The notes beneath the pieces were generated by a model that saw nothing but the letters and a program-made list of their open reading frames with translations, ran no database searches and had not been told where the DNA came from. 64,000 bases of DNA from Punica granatum (Eukaryota > Streptophyta > Magnoliopsida > Myrtales > Lythraceae), in contig NC_045132.1 of the NCBI RefSeq assembly GCF_007655135.1, positions 20,144,354-20,208,353 on the forward strand. Direction: 5' to 3'. The position numbers were made by a program, and so were the translations under genes. This document shows, in pieces, positions 46,710-58,413 of this stretch; the first letter of the stretch is position 1; each line of letters begins with the position of its first letter.

Positions 46710-49700
46710 GGAGGGAGGAGCTTGCGTCGTGCTATTTGTCGAGAGACGTGGTTACGTTCCAATGGGGACTGAACGTGACCGGCATTTCTGTTCAGGTTCA
46801 CTTTGTCAAATTAAAAAGAACAAAAATAACTAATCAATAAAATGATGAAAAATGAAAATTCCAAAAGCTTTTCATTTTCCGTTATGATGAAAATTTACGA
46901 GTTTAATATAATAAAATAAAATTCCTAAAAGTTAATGAAGGAATACGGACAATTCTATATTAAAAATCAAATTTGCAACTTATTGATTGACGGACAAGAG
47001 TGTCCGCCATTAGGGGGTGATCTTAAACCCTTTGCTTGGTCATGGTTTTATTTTATGAGTGTTGGTCCTAAAGCGGTGTTTACCTAATTAATTGCATTTC
47101 AACCGTTTGAGTGGTAAGAATTGACCAACCACCACTCAGATGAAATACTTTTTTCTTGGACTCGGTTTTTCATTTATATTTTTTCATCAAGATGTTCTTT
47201 GGATATGAGAAGATACATTGCCCATGTAGATGAGTGCTTGAAGAAATTGTATAATTCGATTAATTAAATGATTTAAACAGTCAGTCGAGCTTATTGGACT
47301 ACCAACATGGCCTGAATGATCGGATCGGAGTGGTCTACTATGTCGCTTACAGGGTGTTTATTTAAAGTGGTTGAGCATATCTTTCCCTCAAATATGGCTT
47401 CAAATTGTCCTATGAGTGGATATAATTAATAATTATGAAAGTTTTACTTTTTAGTAGACAAAATTAGGTCAAATCTAGTTGATCTAAAAATTAATAGCAA
47501 ATAGTGCATAAAAAAAAACACACAAATAGTCCATGGGTTTTTGCTTGATCAGCCTTCGAAAAGTCCAGACAAACCACCACAGAAAGCTACGGTGTGTTTG
47601 GTAGGGAAAAAGAAAATATAGGGTTACTTCGAAGCTTCCAATGGGGGTAGGTTTTCAACAGGACAAGTCATATGGAATTGGACAAGAATGTTGGTAAGAG
47701 TGCGAACACAGCGGGAAAACAGATAGCGCGAGATTGACCAAATTATATTATATGTCGTTACTTATAAGTAGAGCATGATATGTAAGATTTTGTCGTTGAG
47801 GGTGCATGACTTTGTGCCACAAAAGCATACAAAACATTGATGTCAAAGACGAAAGAGGTGCCCCGAGAGAAGTAGTCAATTAACCCGTTGTGTTGCATGG
47901 CTCACGGAAAAGGAAAAAACTGTGACCGTATTACAAAGAGTACAGAAAAGAAAAGAAAAAATGTGACTGTATCATAAAGAGTAGGGGACATAATGAAATG
48001 ATCCGAGGGATGCATAAGATCAATATTTGAAGATATATTTTTATAATAATTTTATCAATTTATAGAAATAATTTTCGTAATCTAATTAATTCTTCTTCAT
48101 TTCATGCAATATTAAGTATCAAAATATGTTAATTGAATAATTGTTGGATAATTAGTAAACATCTTTGCACTTGGATAGTGCAAAATTTAAACTACAATAA
48201 TTTAGATGAAAAAATTCAACATGTAATCAAGAAGATAAGATGGATAATTTATTTATCTTTATTCATTCATTTGCATTTAAAGGGAATATTCCTTTTATTC
48301 AAAGTGAAAATAATTCCCCCGTCTCGTCTCTTTAGCCACTTCCATAATAATTAATGATCAGAGAAGACAATTCTTTTATTTCCCCTATCAATATTTGACA
48401 CGAGGCACTAACAGAGGAGAGCTCTCCTTTAATTTACATAATAATAAAAGATATTATATGTATGATTTGGACTAATAGGGCATAGTTAAAAATTAAAATA
48501 ATCAATGATACCCCACCGAAAAAAAAAAAAGCTCAATGAGCGAGTTTCATCAGAAAATAGGTACAATAGACGAGAGAGTTCCTACGGAAGGTCGACCATG
48601 CACTCCTTAATGTAAAAAAAAAAAAAAAAAAAAAAACAGAGAGAGAGAGAGATTAGAAAAGGCGTGTGTCAATTACTAAATAAAAAAGGATTTATAAGTA
48701 TACTATAACAAGAGAATAAAGTATTTTATGTATCCATTATAAGCATCGTGTATTGTCATATGGTACAGCAGACACATAACATATACATGAACGGAGTTTG
48801 GGGCCCGGGTTGGCAGCAGAACTCTAGGGACGGAATGGCGTTTGACTTATGAATTGATGTGTTCTCTCACCCAATCAAACCAACCACGCACGCACCGAGT
48901 CTCCACCAAAGGGGCAAACATTTTCTTTTTTCCGATTATGAGGTAGACACATATGCATATAATATAATAAAATAGAACGGATGAAACTTTTTAGATGGGT
49001 AATACATAACCCAAAAAATGCTAAAAAGTGAATGATTATTTCTGATTTTTCCTTTTTTAATTAATCTAAAAAAATAATTATATGGATTTTAAATCTATAT
49101 GGATTGGCACTGACCTAATAAATAGATCTTCTGACAAGATCTGCGGGGCCTGACACAGATCTAAGAGCATGCATGAAATATCCTTTTCTTTTTCTTTTTC
49201 TTTTTCTTTTTCTCTCGAAAGAATGCATAAGATTATACTATGATCATATTAACATATATAAAGTCATATATGGTTTTTATAATGGATGTTATAAATTTAG
49301 CTATGAATTATATATGATTTCTTTTAATAATTGTCGGAACCATAAATGACGAGGCAGAAATTAGTATGTTCAATGTCTGTGCGGGTGTAACCTGGAAGGA
49401 GTGGAGGCTAGTGAATTGGTCCTGAGAAGACAAATTTATAACAGGACGGCATGGGTCGGTATGGTACTCTTCATCAGTGAGGTAGTTTTTGATATTTCCA
49501 TAATTGCTTTTACTAAAAATGAAGGTCGTAAAATTTCCACTTGATCTATAAGTGACGGGATCAATTTTTAATTCAACAAAATTCAAGTTGATAAATTGAA
49601 AGTTTACGCCCTAAGCTATTGACAGAAAGGATAAATCGAAGTTCTTGACTTCCCTCCCATGATTTAATCGACTCCGCCAATAGATATTTGATTTTTTTTA

Positions 49701-50041
49701 AAATAAAAAATCTATTTCAGCCATAAAAAATCTTTAAAAAAAAAAAAGAAAAGCCAGAAAAGGAAATCATGCAATGGGCAGCTGGCATCTCATCTCCACT
49801 TGGACTTCGGGAGATGAGATGTCGAACATTAACCCCGAAACGCGTGCTAGCTGTGCTCTTCCAATGTCTTGACCTCTATGTTTAATCTCATAAAACCTAA
49901 TTAATTAAACTCCAAAATTATAATTCTCTAATTCACCGGCACCTAAATGTTATTTGAAACAGGAGGATGAGATTTGAATATTTTTAAAAGTTGATATTCT
50001 TGATCGAATAAGAACGAAGTAAAGATAAAAAAAAAATTCAA
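46710..50041. other. Intergenic stretch, no gene seen
   Basis: Short ORFs only. It includes an A23 run followed by (GA)n at 48614-48650 and a (ctttt)n run at 49182-49212. No transposon ends were resolved, though the A-run may be the tail of an old retroposon. Confidence 0.4.
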
Positions 50042-50195
50042 GAGAAGGTATAGTACAGTGGTAAACATCTTGCCTAGTAACCAAGGGATCCTCGAATCGA
50101 TACCCAGTGGGACTACCCGTCCCCCTCTATTAGATATTTATTATTTTTATTTCAATGTGCTACATCCAAGAACCTACCTTATAACTGAAAAAAAA
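50042..50195 (+). repeat. SINE-like family A copy
   Basis: Forward: head gtatagtacagtggtaaaca, box B ctcgaatcgatacccagtgg, body gggactacccgtccccctct, tail ccttataactgaaaaaaa. Well preserved. The flanks are poly-A-rich, so the duplication cannot be read. Confidence 0.75.
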
Positions 50196-50204
50196 ATAAA
50201 AAAA

Positions 50205-50380
50205 AAAACTTGGCTGGATTCAGATAATTTATGCTTGTACCACTTAAATAGGGCATTGACTTCAAATCTTATAAATAGATAAAGATGTACAATTGGAAAA
50301 GATTTGCTCTCATTAGGACGACTTGACTCAATTTAAATTAGTCAGGCCATATATAGGACTTTTGAATACCAGATAATACT
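50205..50380 (+). repeat. SINE-like family B, diverged copy
   Basis: Forward: the head is degenerate, but aattggaaaagatttg, ctcaatttaaattagtcagg and ggacttttgaatacca follow the family order. It directly follows a family A copy. Confidence 0.45.
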
Positions 50381-50490
50381 GATCGAAATATATAGAACTT
50401 TTGAATACCATGTAAGAGGGGGAAAAAAGGAAAACGAGGATAACATACTATTATAAAGTTCATTGAGCATTTATTAATGCAAAATATATG

Positions 50491-51126
50491 GGGTTAATAA
50501 CACCATACATCATGATTTCAGAAATAATTTTACCACACATCATATTTTCAATAATTTACACGGCACATCACGAATCTGTTTTAGAATTTTCACATCTTAA
50601 CATCACTTTCCCATCCAAATTTGGATTGAATGGTAATGCTAAGACATTTTCGGGGACAATTTTGCACAAAAGAAAGTTTGAGGAATTTAAAAAGAAATAA
50701 AATGAAATTGGGGGTGGGGCTAATCGAAAGGGGAGGTTGGCCCCCAATTTGGGGGATCCTAGCGATGGGATCCCCAAATTTTTTTATTTTTTGGGGGGTT
50801 GGTCAGGGGCGTCTCCACCCTGGGGGGGTTGGCGGCCGAGCCCCCCCAACCTCCCCTCCCGATCAGCTCCTTCCTCTTGCATTTTTTTTTTCAATTTTAT
50901 ATTTTTTTTTATTTTATTTCATTTTAAATCTCTCAAGTTTTCTTTTGTGAAAAATTATCTCTGAAAAAGTCGTAACGTTACTATTCGATCCAATTTTGGA
51001 CGGAAAATTAACTATGTGATGTGCGGTGAAAATTAAAAAAAAAATATGATGTGTCGTGAAAATTATTTAAAATATTATATGTGATGAAATTATTTTAAAA
51101 ACCATGATGTATGGTGTTATTTACCC
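50491..51126. mobile_element. Long-TIR foldback or MULE-like element, 636 bp
   Basis: The left arm begins gggttaataacaccatacat; the right arm, inverted, begins gggtaaataacaccatacat. The similarity runs over 100 bp. Each arm is itself a ladder of units of about 30 bp containing ca.acatca. The flanks aaatatatg / aaatatg may be a decayed 9-bp duplication, as for Mutator-like elements. The loop is GC-rich with inverted ggggaggttgg blocks and a ggggatcc palindrome. It is non-coding. Confidence 0.65.
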
Positions 51127-51869
51127 AAATATGTAAGATGCAGCACAGGCAGCCATTTCTCAGAAAACGTTTTACTTCAGGGCCACCATTGCGGCCCAAG
51201 AGCGACCACTGAACGCAAAAAAGCTCCCACGGCCCAGTAGAATTAGTCATATAGAAACACTCGCAATCCGAAAGGGTTCTGCAGTTGAAAGACGAAATCC
51301 TGATAATGCTTGTTGATGCTAAATACGTATTAAAGACTGCAATTGTTCCTGTAGAAAGAGAAGACAGACAACGACCCGGAATTGGGCCTTAGAAGATCCA
51401 CGGGGTTAAGCTCCCAGTACACTTAATTGGGCCTTTTAAATGAAACCTGATTTTAGCCCATTAAAATAGGCCCATGACAGTTGCCTAATGAAGAGTCATC
51501 ACGTCGAGGTCCACGTTCTAAATATACTGCAATTCTTTGAAAGGGGTTTAATGCAATGCCATCCACTCTCGATTCAATCCAAATCAAGGGCGAATTCACA
51601 ATGTATTGTGGTCAATTGACCCTATAAAATTTGTGAACTTTTCCTCGAGTATATTTGTAAATAACTTTTTCACTTTAGTGTAATGGGTTATGATAAAACA
51701 CCAAAAACATTGTAGGGTAAAATGTAAATTGAACATACTTTATTCATTCATTCTATCAAGAAGTATACATTTGGGTATATCCCCAAAAAAGAAAAAAAAA
51801 AGAATTCCACATATATCTTTTGGAGTGAACAATTATAAGATGCTTTAATATATTAGATTTTAAAGAGTG
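51127..51869. other. Intergenic stretch with site II-like promoter motifs
   Basis: Three ttgggcc/aggccca motifs (about 51383, 51429 and 51470) sit within 100 bp, as in promoters of housekeeping genes, but no gene is recognisable in the following kilobase. Confidence 0.35.
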
Positions 51870-52108
51870 GCTTTGTTTGGTTTGTTAGTGTGATTTAAAA
51901 ATCACACTTTAACTTAATTATATCCACAATAAAACATAATAACTCATACAAAGTCAAAGGATGGGTCTCATTTATACCACTTTTTTTCCACAACAAAACA
52001 AAATAACTCATACAAAGTCAAAGGGTGGGCCCCATACATAACCATTTATATAATTATTTTTCAAAATCAAAATCTTATTTTAAAATGTTACTTACAAATC
52101 AAATGCAG
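51870..52108. mobile_element. TIR element, family E, copy 2
   Basis: Left end ctttgtttggtttgttag; the right end, inverted, is ctgcatttgatttgtaag. The interior has two tandem blocks with ataactcatacaaagtcaaa and ggtggg.c.cat. Better preserved than the copy at 16130-16384. Confidence 0.65.
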
Positions 52109-52339
52109 TATTAATTTTTCCATGAACATCTTATTTTCAGTATTCTCTCCAACAAATTATGAAAATAGATTTAAAGTTACGATCGAAAATTTCAAGAAAA
52201 CTTAAAGAAAAACGAATTCTTACAAATGGAATTCCATTGGAACTTTTTTTTAAAATAAGAGTAAAGAATTTTAAAATAAAAACAAATATAAACTAAAAAC
52301 AAAAATTTTAGAATAGTATAATAAAGTTGTAAGTTTAGA

Positions 52340-52487
52340 ATTAAAAGGAGGTGTAGCACAAGCTCTCACCTGATAATCAAGAGGTTTTAGATTTGATACT
52401 CAGTAGGACCATCCGCACTTACTTATTAGCTATTAAGATTTATATTTCATTATATTAATCCAACGTGTCTCCCTTGTAACTGAAAAA
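52340..52487 (+). mobile_element. SINE-like family A copy with 15-bp target duplication, later split by a B insertion
   Basis: Forward copy with tail cccttgtaactgaaaaaa. Left duplication agttgtaagtttaga lies at 52325-52339. Its right copy begins at 52488 but is cut by family B and resumes after it (agttgtaagtttaga from 52687). Confidence 0.85.
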
Positions 52488-52496
52488 AGTTGTAAG

Positions 52497-52686
52497 GTTT
52501 TTTTTCGGTATAAACCCTGGTATCTGAAAATCCAATAAATTCTAATTAATCCAGTCAGGTCGGATCAGCCCATTAAGGGGCAAAGGTCTTCAGTGTAATT
52601 TTTCTCTATCCACAAAAGTCGAACCTAAGACATTATTTAGGGAGAACAAATACTAAATCGCTTGCACCAATCCCCGTCGGTAAAAC
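52497..52686 (-). mobile_element. SINE-like family B, full copy with 9-bp duplication, nested in a family A target duplication
   Basis: Reverse copy: poly-T tail complement at the left, body ctggtatctgaaaatccaat, head gcttgcaccaatccccg. agttgtaag lies at both ends (52488-52496 and 52687-52695). It landed inside the right target duplication of the neighbouring A copy, so it is younger. Confidence 0.85.
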
Positions 52687-53359
52687 AGTTGTAAGTTTAG
52701 ATCAGTAAACTTCGAGCATGATTTTGGTATGATAGTGAGAGGTCAATGATTTATGATCACACCTCAAATTTGATTATGCAAAATCTGCTTTTGTTTTAAA
52801 AATATAATTTTCGATACGCAAAAAGAGCCCTCGGAAAGCTCTTAGAGATTTTTATTAGACAAAAGTAATCCGGTGTTTGCAATCACCGATCATGGTTCCT
52901 AAATCCGCTACTGAATCAAACGCTGGTTCGATTTTGATCAAAAACTTTATATATATCTATTTATTGCCCACTGTCTTAAGGACAAGACGAGCTATATCGC
53001 TACTAAAAGATTATGATTCAGCGAGGGGCAAGTCCGTCGCTAAACAAGTATATCGACGGATTAACGATGGAAAAAGTTAGCCACTAAAATCCTCCTCGCT
53101 ATATTCAAGGACAGACTAGAGGCGGATATTTCCCTTCCTAAATTTAGCGACAAAAGTTCCGCTGCTATTATATCACTATTAGCAGTGAAAAATCCTCGCC
53201 GTTGCTAATTATAGATGAATTAGCGAAAACAATTCCCTCGATAATTGCATGGGATTAGTGACGGATCAGCCTCGCTAATCCTTCGCTAAATTTAGCAAGG
53301 AATTAGCAACAGATTATCCCTCACTAACCCCTCGCTAAATTTAGCGAGGGAATTTCTGT

Positions 53360-53850
53360 CGCTAAATAATTGAAAACATATAACGTTTTTAATAATTACC
53401 ATCCAATTAGCGGCGAAAATTCCCTCGCTAATTCTGCCGCTAAAGTGACAGAAAAAAATTTAAACTCTTCCATCGATCCGAGGCCGCCTTCCACTCTTCC
53501 TCTCACCTCCGCCGCTCCTCTTCTTTTTCTACATTTTTCGGGTTTCGAACCCAAGACCACCCACAATAACGAAGGACTGGCAAGAGATAATCCACTGCTA
53601 AATAATTGAAAAGGTATAACCTTTTTAATAAATTCCATCCATTTAGTGGCGAGAATTCCCACGTAAATTATGCTGCTAAAGTGGCGGAAAAAAAATTAAA
53701 TTGTTCCCTGCCCCGAGCCCGCCTTCTACTCTTCCTCTCACCTCCGCCCCCTCCAGATTTTTCTACATTCTCAAGTTTCGAACCCAAGACCACCCACACC
53801 CCGCCCCCTCCATATTTTTTCTACATTTTCCGCATTTCGAATCCAAGGCC
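53360..53850. repeat. Tandem duplication of about 236 bp in the CACTA-like element
   Basis: Unit 1 (about 53360-53597) and unit 2 (about 53598-53850) share tttttaata..taccatcca, ccgccttc.actcttcctctc and tttcgaacccaagaccaccc. In unit 2 the last 60 bp is repeated once more. Confidence 0.75.
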
Positions 53851-53864
53851 ACCCACATTAGCGA

Positions 53865-54030
53865 AGGATTGGCGGGGCGGGAGGTTGGGAGCTCGAGCGG
53901 GATGACCACCGGGGGGCGAGGAAGGGGCGGCACCGGGGGAGGGGGGGGGGCACCAGCAGGAGGCATGGGGGGCAGCGGTATATCGAGAGAGATGGAGAGC
54001 TTAGAGAGAGAGAGAGAGAGAGATAAAGTG
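53865..54030 (+). repeat. G-rich tract followed by (GA)n
   Basis: Many runs of three or more G on the plus strand (about 53870-53965), then (GA)n at about 54000-54022. Potential for G-quadruplex formation. Confidence 0.7.
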
Positions 54031-54201
54031 AGAGCTTATAGAGAGAGAGGGCTAGCTAATCTGATGACATGTGGATCGAGCTTCATTCGAAGAAGAAGAT
54101 TAGCAACGAAATCTTTTCGCCGTTAATTTGTTTGCGGCGGATTAGTGACGGAATCTTAATGGTAGAAAGTTCTGCCGCTAAATCAGGGTGTTTAAGTAGT
54201 G

Positions 54202-55737
54202 TATATATCTCAATTACTCTTCTTATTCATTATTTGCTCTTCTCGAGGTGGTTGGAAAATGTTTTCTTATTCCAAGTTGAATATAATTCAACACGGCAGG
54301 ACCGTGGACTAGTATATACATATATTAATATTCGACACAGTTAAACCGTCTATATCTAACATAAATGAGAAATAAACCAACGTGAAGGTTCAGATAATTT
54401 CAGTACTTTTTTTTCCATAATTAAGTCTTCGGATTCCAATTTTATGTATGAAAAAAATTCATTATTAGAAGAGTTTTACCTTTATTGGACTAACCAGCTC
54501 AAAGCCAAATTAATCATATCCATAGAATTTTCGGACATGGTGCACAACACAAAAAAAAAAAAAGGAAAAGAATAGGGGTTGCGGCATTTATGAGAAAATG
54601 GGCCTTCTACTTAGACTGTCCAATTGGGGCTACAGCTTTCCATTATTTCGTGAAACATAGAGATTGTTCTACCTCACAAACAATTGGAACATGAGATGTT
54701 CAAAGTTGACTTCCCCATCAACTTACATTACCAATATCTTCATTCTAAACTAGTCTGTACGAGGGACATATATACAGACCCGGCATGTAAACTACACCAG
54801 GATTAGTCGGTTCGTGAGATCGACTGTTCATTATGCTATGCATGTACTGACTGATATAGTGGATTACACACATTTGTTGTATGTCGATCCACTTAATATT
54901 GAGTTCGGCGAAGTACGTACATTAACCCTTCAGAAAAATCAAAAGAAGGTTATGTATCTCTTTTTAGGAAAGATTGACTGTAATACGTTTAGCATATGTA
55001 TTTGTTTTTTCGGGCAACATAGTATATGTATTTTCATCTTCCTACATGTTTTTTTTTTCCGTTTTGAATAACACTAAATTTCCTAGGTTTATTTGAGACG
55101 AGTCTAATCTTCCCCGGTTCGATTCAAACAAGTTAGCTACTTCATACCTAACATTTATGGCAATTATTTCTCACAGCTGCTAATAAACTCCGATGCGTCT
55201 AGCCGGCCACTTCTCAAAGTCCTGCCTTCAACGTCCAATGCGTTAACAGATACTAAAAGCACATTCCTACCGGAAAATACTAAAAGTACGTAGTATACCG
55301 TATAAAAAAAACTAAAAGTACGTAAATTTATAACTATTGAAAAAACAAAAACATGATAGGACTTTCTCTTGAGGTAAAAAAAAAAAAAACACTTGTTTGG
55401 TTAGCTAGCATTTGGTTGGTTTGACCATATTACATAGTAATTATGTCCGAGCTCCAGAAGCAAAAGCACGTACGATTTCACCAAGACATCAAGACCGAGA
55501 GAGGAAATGCTGAGGCCAATTTCACAGATCGAAAGAATTTAAAAAATTAGCCTACTAAAATAGCACACTCTCGTATTAAACATCTTAAAATTAAATAAGC
55601 TGAAGGCGTGCACGCTAATGGATTGTCCATATTTTAAATAAGTTCCTCCATCACTATGTGGACTACCACGACACTGATTCCATAGCAAATTAGTAGGTGA
55701 AATTCCCATGGAAAACTTGTGCATTAACCCAGAAATT
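54202..55737. other. Intergenic stretch, no gene seen
   Basis: Short unstructured ORFs only (longest 85 codons at 54814-55071). Confidence 0.4.
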
Positions 55738-55752
55738 AAAATTTCCATGCAA

Positions 55753-55933
55753 CCAACATGATTGGTTCAAATGATTAGGCGCTGACTTTCCTTAAGTAAG
55801 GTCTCGGGTTCGAGTCTTATAAATAGAGAAAATCCATACTAAAAGAGTTTTACATCATTAGTAGATTGACCTGGCTTGAACTGAATTAGTCAAGACTAAA
55901 TAGGTTTCCGGATACCAGAATATACACACACAA
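55753..55933 (+). mobile_element. SINE-like family B, complete copy with 15-bp target duplication
   Basis: Reference copy for B. Forward: head gattggttcaaatgattagg (box A region), gtctcgggttcgagtctta (box B GGTTCGANNC), body with gtagattgacctggcttgaa, and tail ggataccag..acacacacaaa. The 15 bases aaaatttccatgcaa flank it exactly (55738-55752 and 55934-55948). Confidence 0.88.
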
Positions 55934-55948
55934 AAAATTTCCATGCAA

Positions 55949-56097
55949 AAAGGATGTAGCGCACGCTCTCATTTAGTGACCAAAAGGTCTCAGGTTTAAT
56001 ACTCATGTGTGGCTACCCATATCCATTTATTAGATATTTAAGATTTTCATTTCATTATTGTACTTGATCAATGGGTTTCCATTGTAATAAAAAAAAA
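55949..56097 (+). repeat. SINE-like family A copy abutting the family B target duplication
   Basis: Forward: head gatgtagcgcacgctctcat, box B ctcaggtttaatactcat, tail ccattgtaataaaaaaaaa. It starts right after the downstream duplication of the B copy. Confidence 0.75.
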
Positions 56098-56104
56098 TTA
56101 AGGT

Positions 56105-56275
56105 AGGTACTGATATGGATTGATTTAGGTGGTTTGAAACTTCTTTTTCTATAAATAAAATTTTGGATCCAAAATTTGTGAATGGAGAAAATTAATGATT
56201 CAAAGAGTTTTATCTTTTAGTGGATTGATCCGATTTTGATTTGAATTAGGTGGAACTCATTAAAATTCTGAAGGT
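56105..56275 (+). repeat. SINE-like family B, diverged copy
   Basis: Forward: gtgaatggagaaaattaatg, agagttttatcttttagtgg and the gatttgaattagg segment follow the family B order. It is the third SINE in a row. Confidence 0.45.
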
Positions 56276-56461
56276 CGGGTGTTACAAAATCAAAAAAGAA
56301 AAAAGTAATATTAAAATTTTATGATAACACGGAGGATATAGAGAAGATGTTTGTGTATTTCGGGAACTTCCAAGTTAGACATACTTTTTTAAAACAAGTA
56401 TATATAGACGTAGACATACGTTCTATGAATGCATAAAACCTTTTCATCGATCTTCCACCTG

Positions 56462-56790
56462 CTAACGAATGTGACCTAGAGACATTTTGAACGGGTCATA
56501 TGAAATCAAGCTGTAAGGACTATCTGTGTAAATGTGTTGGTTTAATGAATTCACCTTTCCCACCAGAAACAATGAGAACTCCATGGATGCATTAACTGAA
56601 AAGGGGATTGCATGCCACCTGGCTCCATTTATGTCCAAACCAGACGCTAATAAATAACATAAATACATAGAAAAACAAAGAAAATCACAACTAAGGATCG
56701 CACCTGTGAATTCAATATGCTTCTCTGAAACCGAACAGATCAAACCAATGGGGTCTGTCAGGGGTTGGTTCCTGCATAGCCAGTCAACCC
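56462..56790 (-). pseudogene. Possible exon remnant of unknown gene
   Basis: A minus-strand frame reads PLTDPIGLICSVSEKHIEFT and, after a 57-bp GT..AG-bounded gap (56647-56703), SGLDINGARWHAIPFSVNA. The composition is protein-like and unlike the surrounding random ORFs, and the gap would be a short intron. I do not recognise the family. It could also be chance, since the frame is open through the gap. Confidence 0.25.
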
Positions 56791-56900
56791 TTTTCCAGCC
56801 AACTAGCCATCATCTTCTTCCATCAAAATTGGCCAAATTCGACGTTTCCATATAAATTTCCCTTTGTTTTTTTTTTTGGTAAATTATAAATTTACTTTTT

Positions 56901-57036
56901 TTTTTCCGGTTATAAGAAAAGTCCATAAGTCTAGTATAAATCTAAGGCACGAATAATCTCATAACGTATATCGAACTTAAAACCTCTTAGTTACCAGTCG
57001 AAAACATGCATCACTGTATCGTATCCTCTTTGATGG
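56901..57036 (-). mobile_element. SINE-like family A copy with 11-bp target duplication
   Basis: Reverse: ttttccggttataag tail side, body aggcacgaataatctc, head aaaacctcttagttacc and atgcatcactgta. atttacttttt flanks it at 56890-56900 and 57037-57047. Confidence 0.8.
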
Positions 57037-57047
57037 ATTTACTTTTT

Positions 57048-58413
57048 AGATTCCGTTGTACTGTCTATTAGGCCATTGGCCACTTTATTACCAAGAAATT
57101 AATATTGTTGCTCCACAGTTTTCTTTTTTGTTTTTTTGTATGCACCACCATTAACAAATTCAGACAATTAATTCAAGTTTGAACTTGATAGGCCCATTAA
57201 AAGATAAATTATTTTGATCATAAATTTATTCAATTCACAATACTTAAACTCGAGATTTTACTAAAAAAAGAAAAAAAGACATGGAACCACATAAACTAAA
57301 TTACATTGGTTGCTACCGTTTCTTTTCCGTTACCACTTTAATGTTACTTCACTCAACTTTTTTTCCTTCTTTTTTACTTGGCAGGTAAATTTACATACAC
57401 GAAAGCATTCGGACTCGTACATACATCTTGGATCTGTTATGTATCCGTATCCCTTATGAAACAGAAAATGAAAACTCGGAGATATTATGGTGATAGCTAG
57501 GACCAATATATATGTTTACATATGGGTGCCCACTTGGCTTAGTGGGCGACCCTTCATTCAATGTAAGAGTATATATACACATCAACATAATTGTAGTCGT
57601 ACTTGATTTCACGAAATGAAATCCCTTCCTATATCATGATCCATAATGTTAATTGTACATTTCATGCTGAACTGACGTTGGAGCTTTACCTTGTAAGATT
57701 CTTTGTTTCTTTTTATTTTTCAAAAAGTCCATATATAAGTCAACTAGATCAGTGAAAAAAGGGTCATAGCACCAAAACGAATATTGAAATTACGACCTCC
57801 TTATGTTTCTGATATTGCTAACGTAGGTGTCACTGCACCGACTCAATTCACATCCAATAAGCAACTGCCTTACCTCAAGAGATGCGACTCACAATTTCTT
57901 GTAGTTATTATGAGCTCCCTACGATTTTGTTAAACCAAAAAAAAAGTGCAACTTATTGTCTCTTTTTGGTAGGCAAATTAAAATACAACTCGTATGCTGC
58001 AAATAATTTTATCCAGCTAAAAATTAATCATAGGACATCAATGAGGTTCGACAAGGTGTATATTCTACATATATATATATATATATATATATAGTTTGCC
58101 CATTCCCTTCTCTCCAAAAAAGAAAAATTATGAGAAAGAGGTGATAGTGCAGTAATATTTGCTCTGTTTGATAAATTTGATTCTTGTTAATGGATTACTT
58201 ATGCCACTATATTTAACTTTCCATTTTTTTACTAAACTCGTGACCTTCTGTGCAGCAAAAAAAGAAAGAAAGGAAAAAGTTATAATTAATTGTAACTCAA
58301 AAAGAGACCGATTAAAAGCTAATGAACAGCCCTTAAGAAAAAAAGAAAAGAACAAAGGAAAAATCATAAATTAACTAGAGTAATTGTGAGAAAGAGAACT
58401 ATCATATACTAAG
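57048..58413. other. Intergenic stretch, no gene seen
   Basis: It contains a decayed family B fragment (about 57170-57260), a decayed family A copy (about 57722-57840) and a (TA)n run at 58067-58092. A very diverged forward family A-like segment may lie at 58128-58265. Confidence 0.4.
57722..57840 (-). repeat. SINE-like family A, diverged copy
   Basis: Reverse: aaaaagtccatatataagtc tail side, aaagggtcatagc body, head gaaattacgacctccttatg and gtcactgcaccgac. Confidence 0.4.

Larger units (their letters stand above)
52969..54201. mobile_element. Decayed CACTA-like non-autonomous element
   Basis: The right end, inverted, reads cactacttaaacaccctg and the left end cactgtcttaaggac. Subterminal sequence is filled with short repeats of the type ttagcgacgga / ccctcgctaa in both orientations. 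A CACT terminus with clustered subterminal repeats is the CACTA (En/Spm) signature. No 3-bp duplication is visible and no transposase remains. Confidence 0.6.

Noticed and set aside
48614..48650. Processed pseudogene tail (A23)
   Set aside because: No coding remnant or flanking duplication could be found upstream of the A-run.
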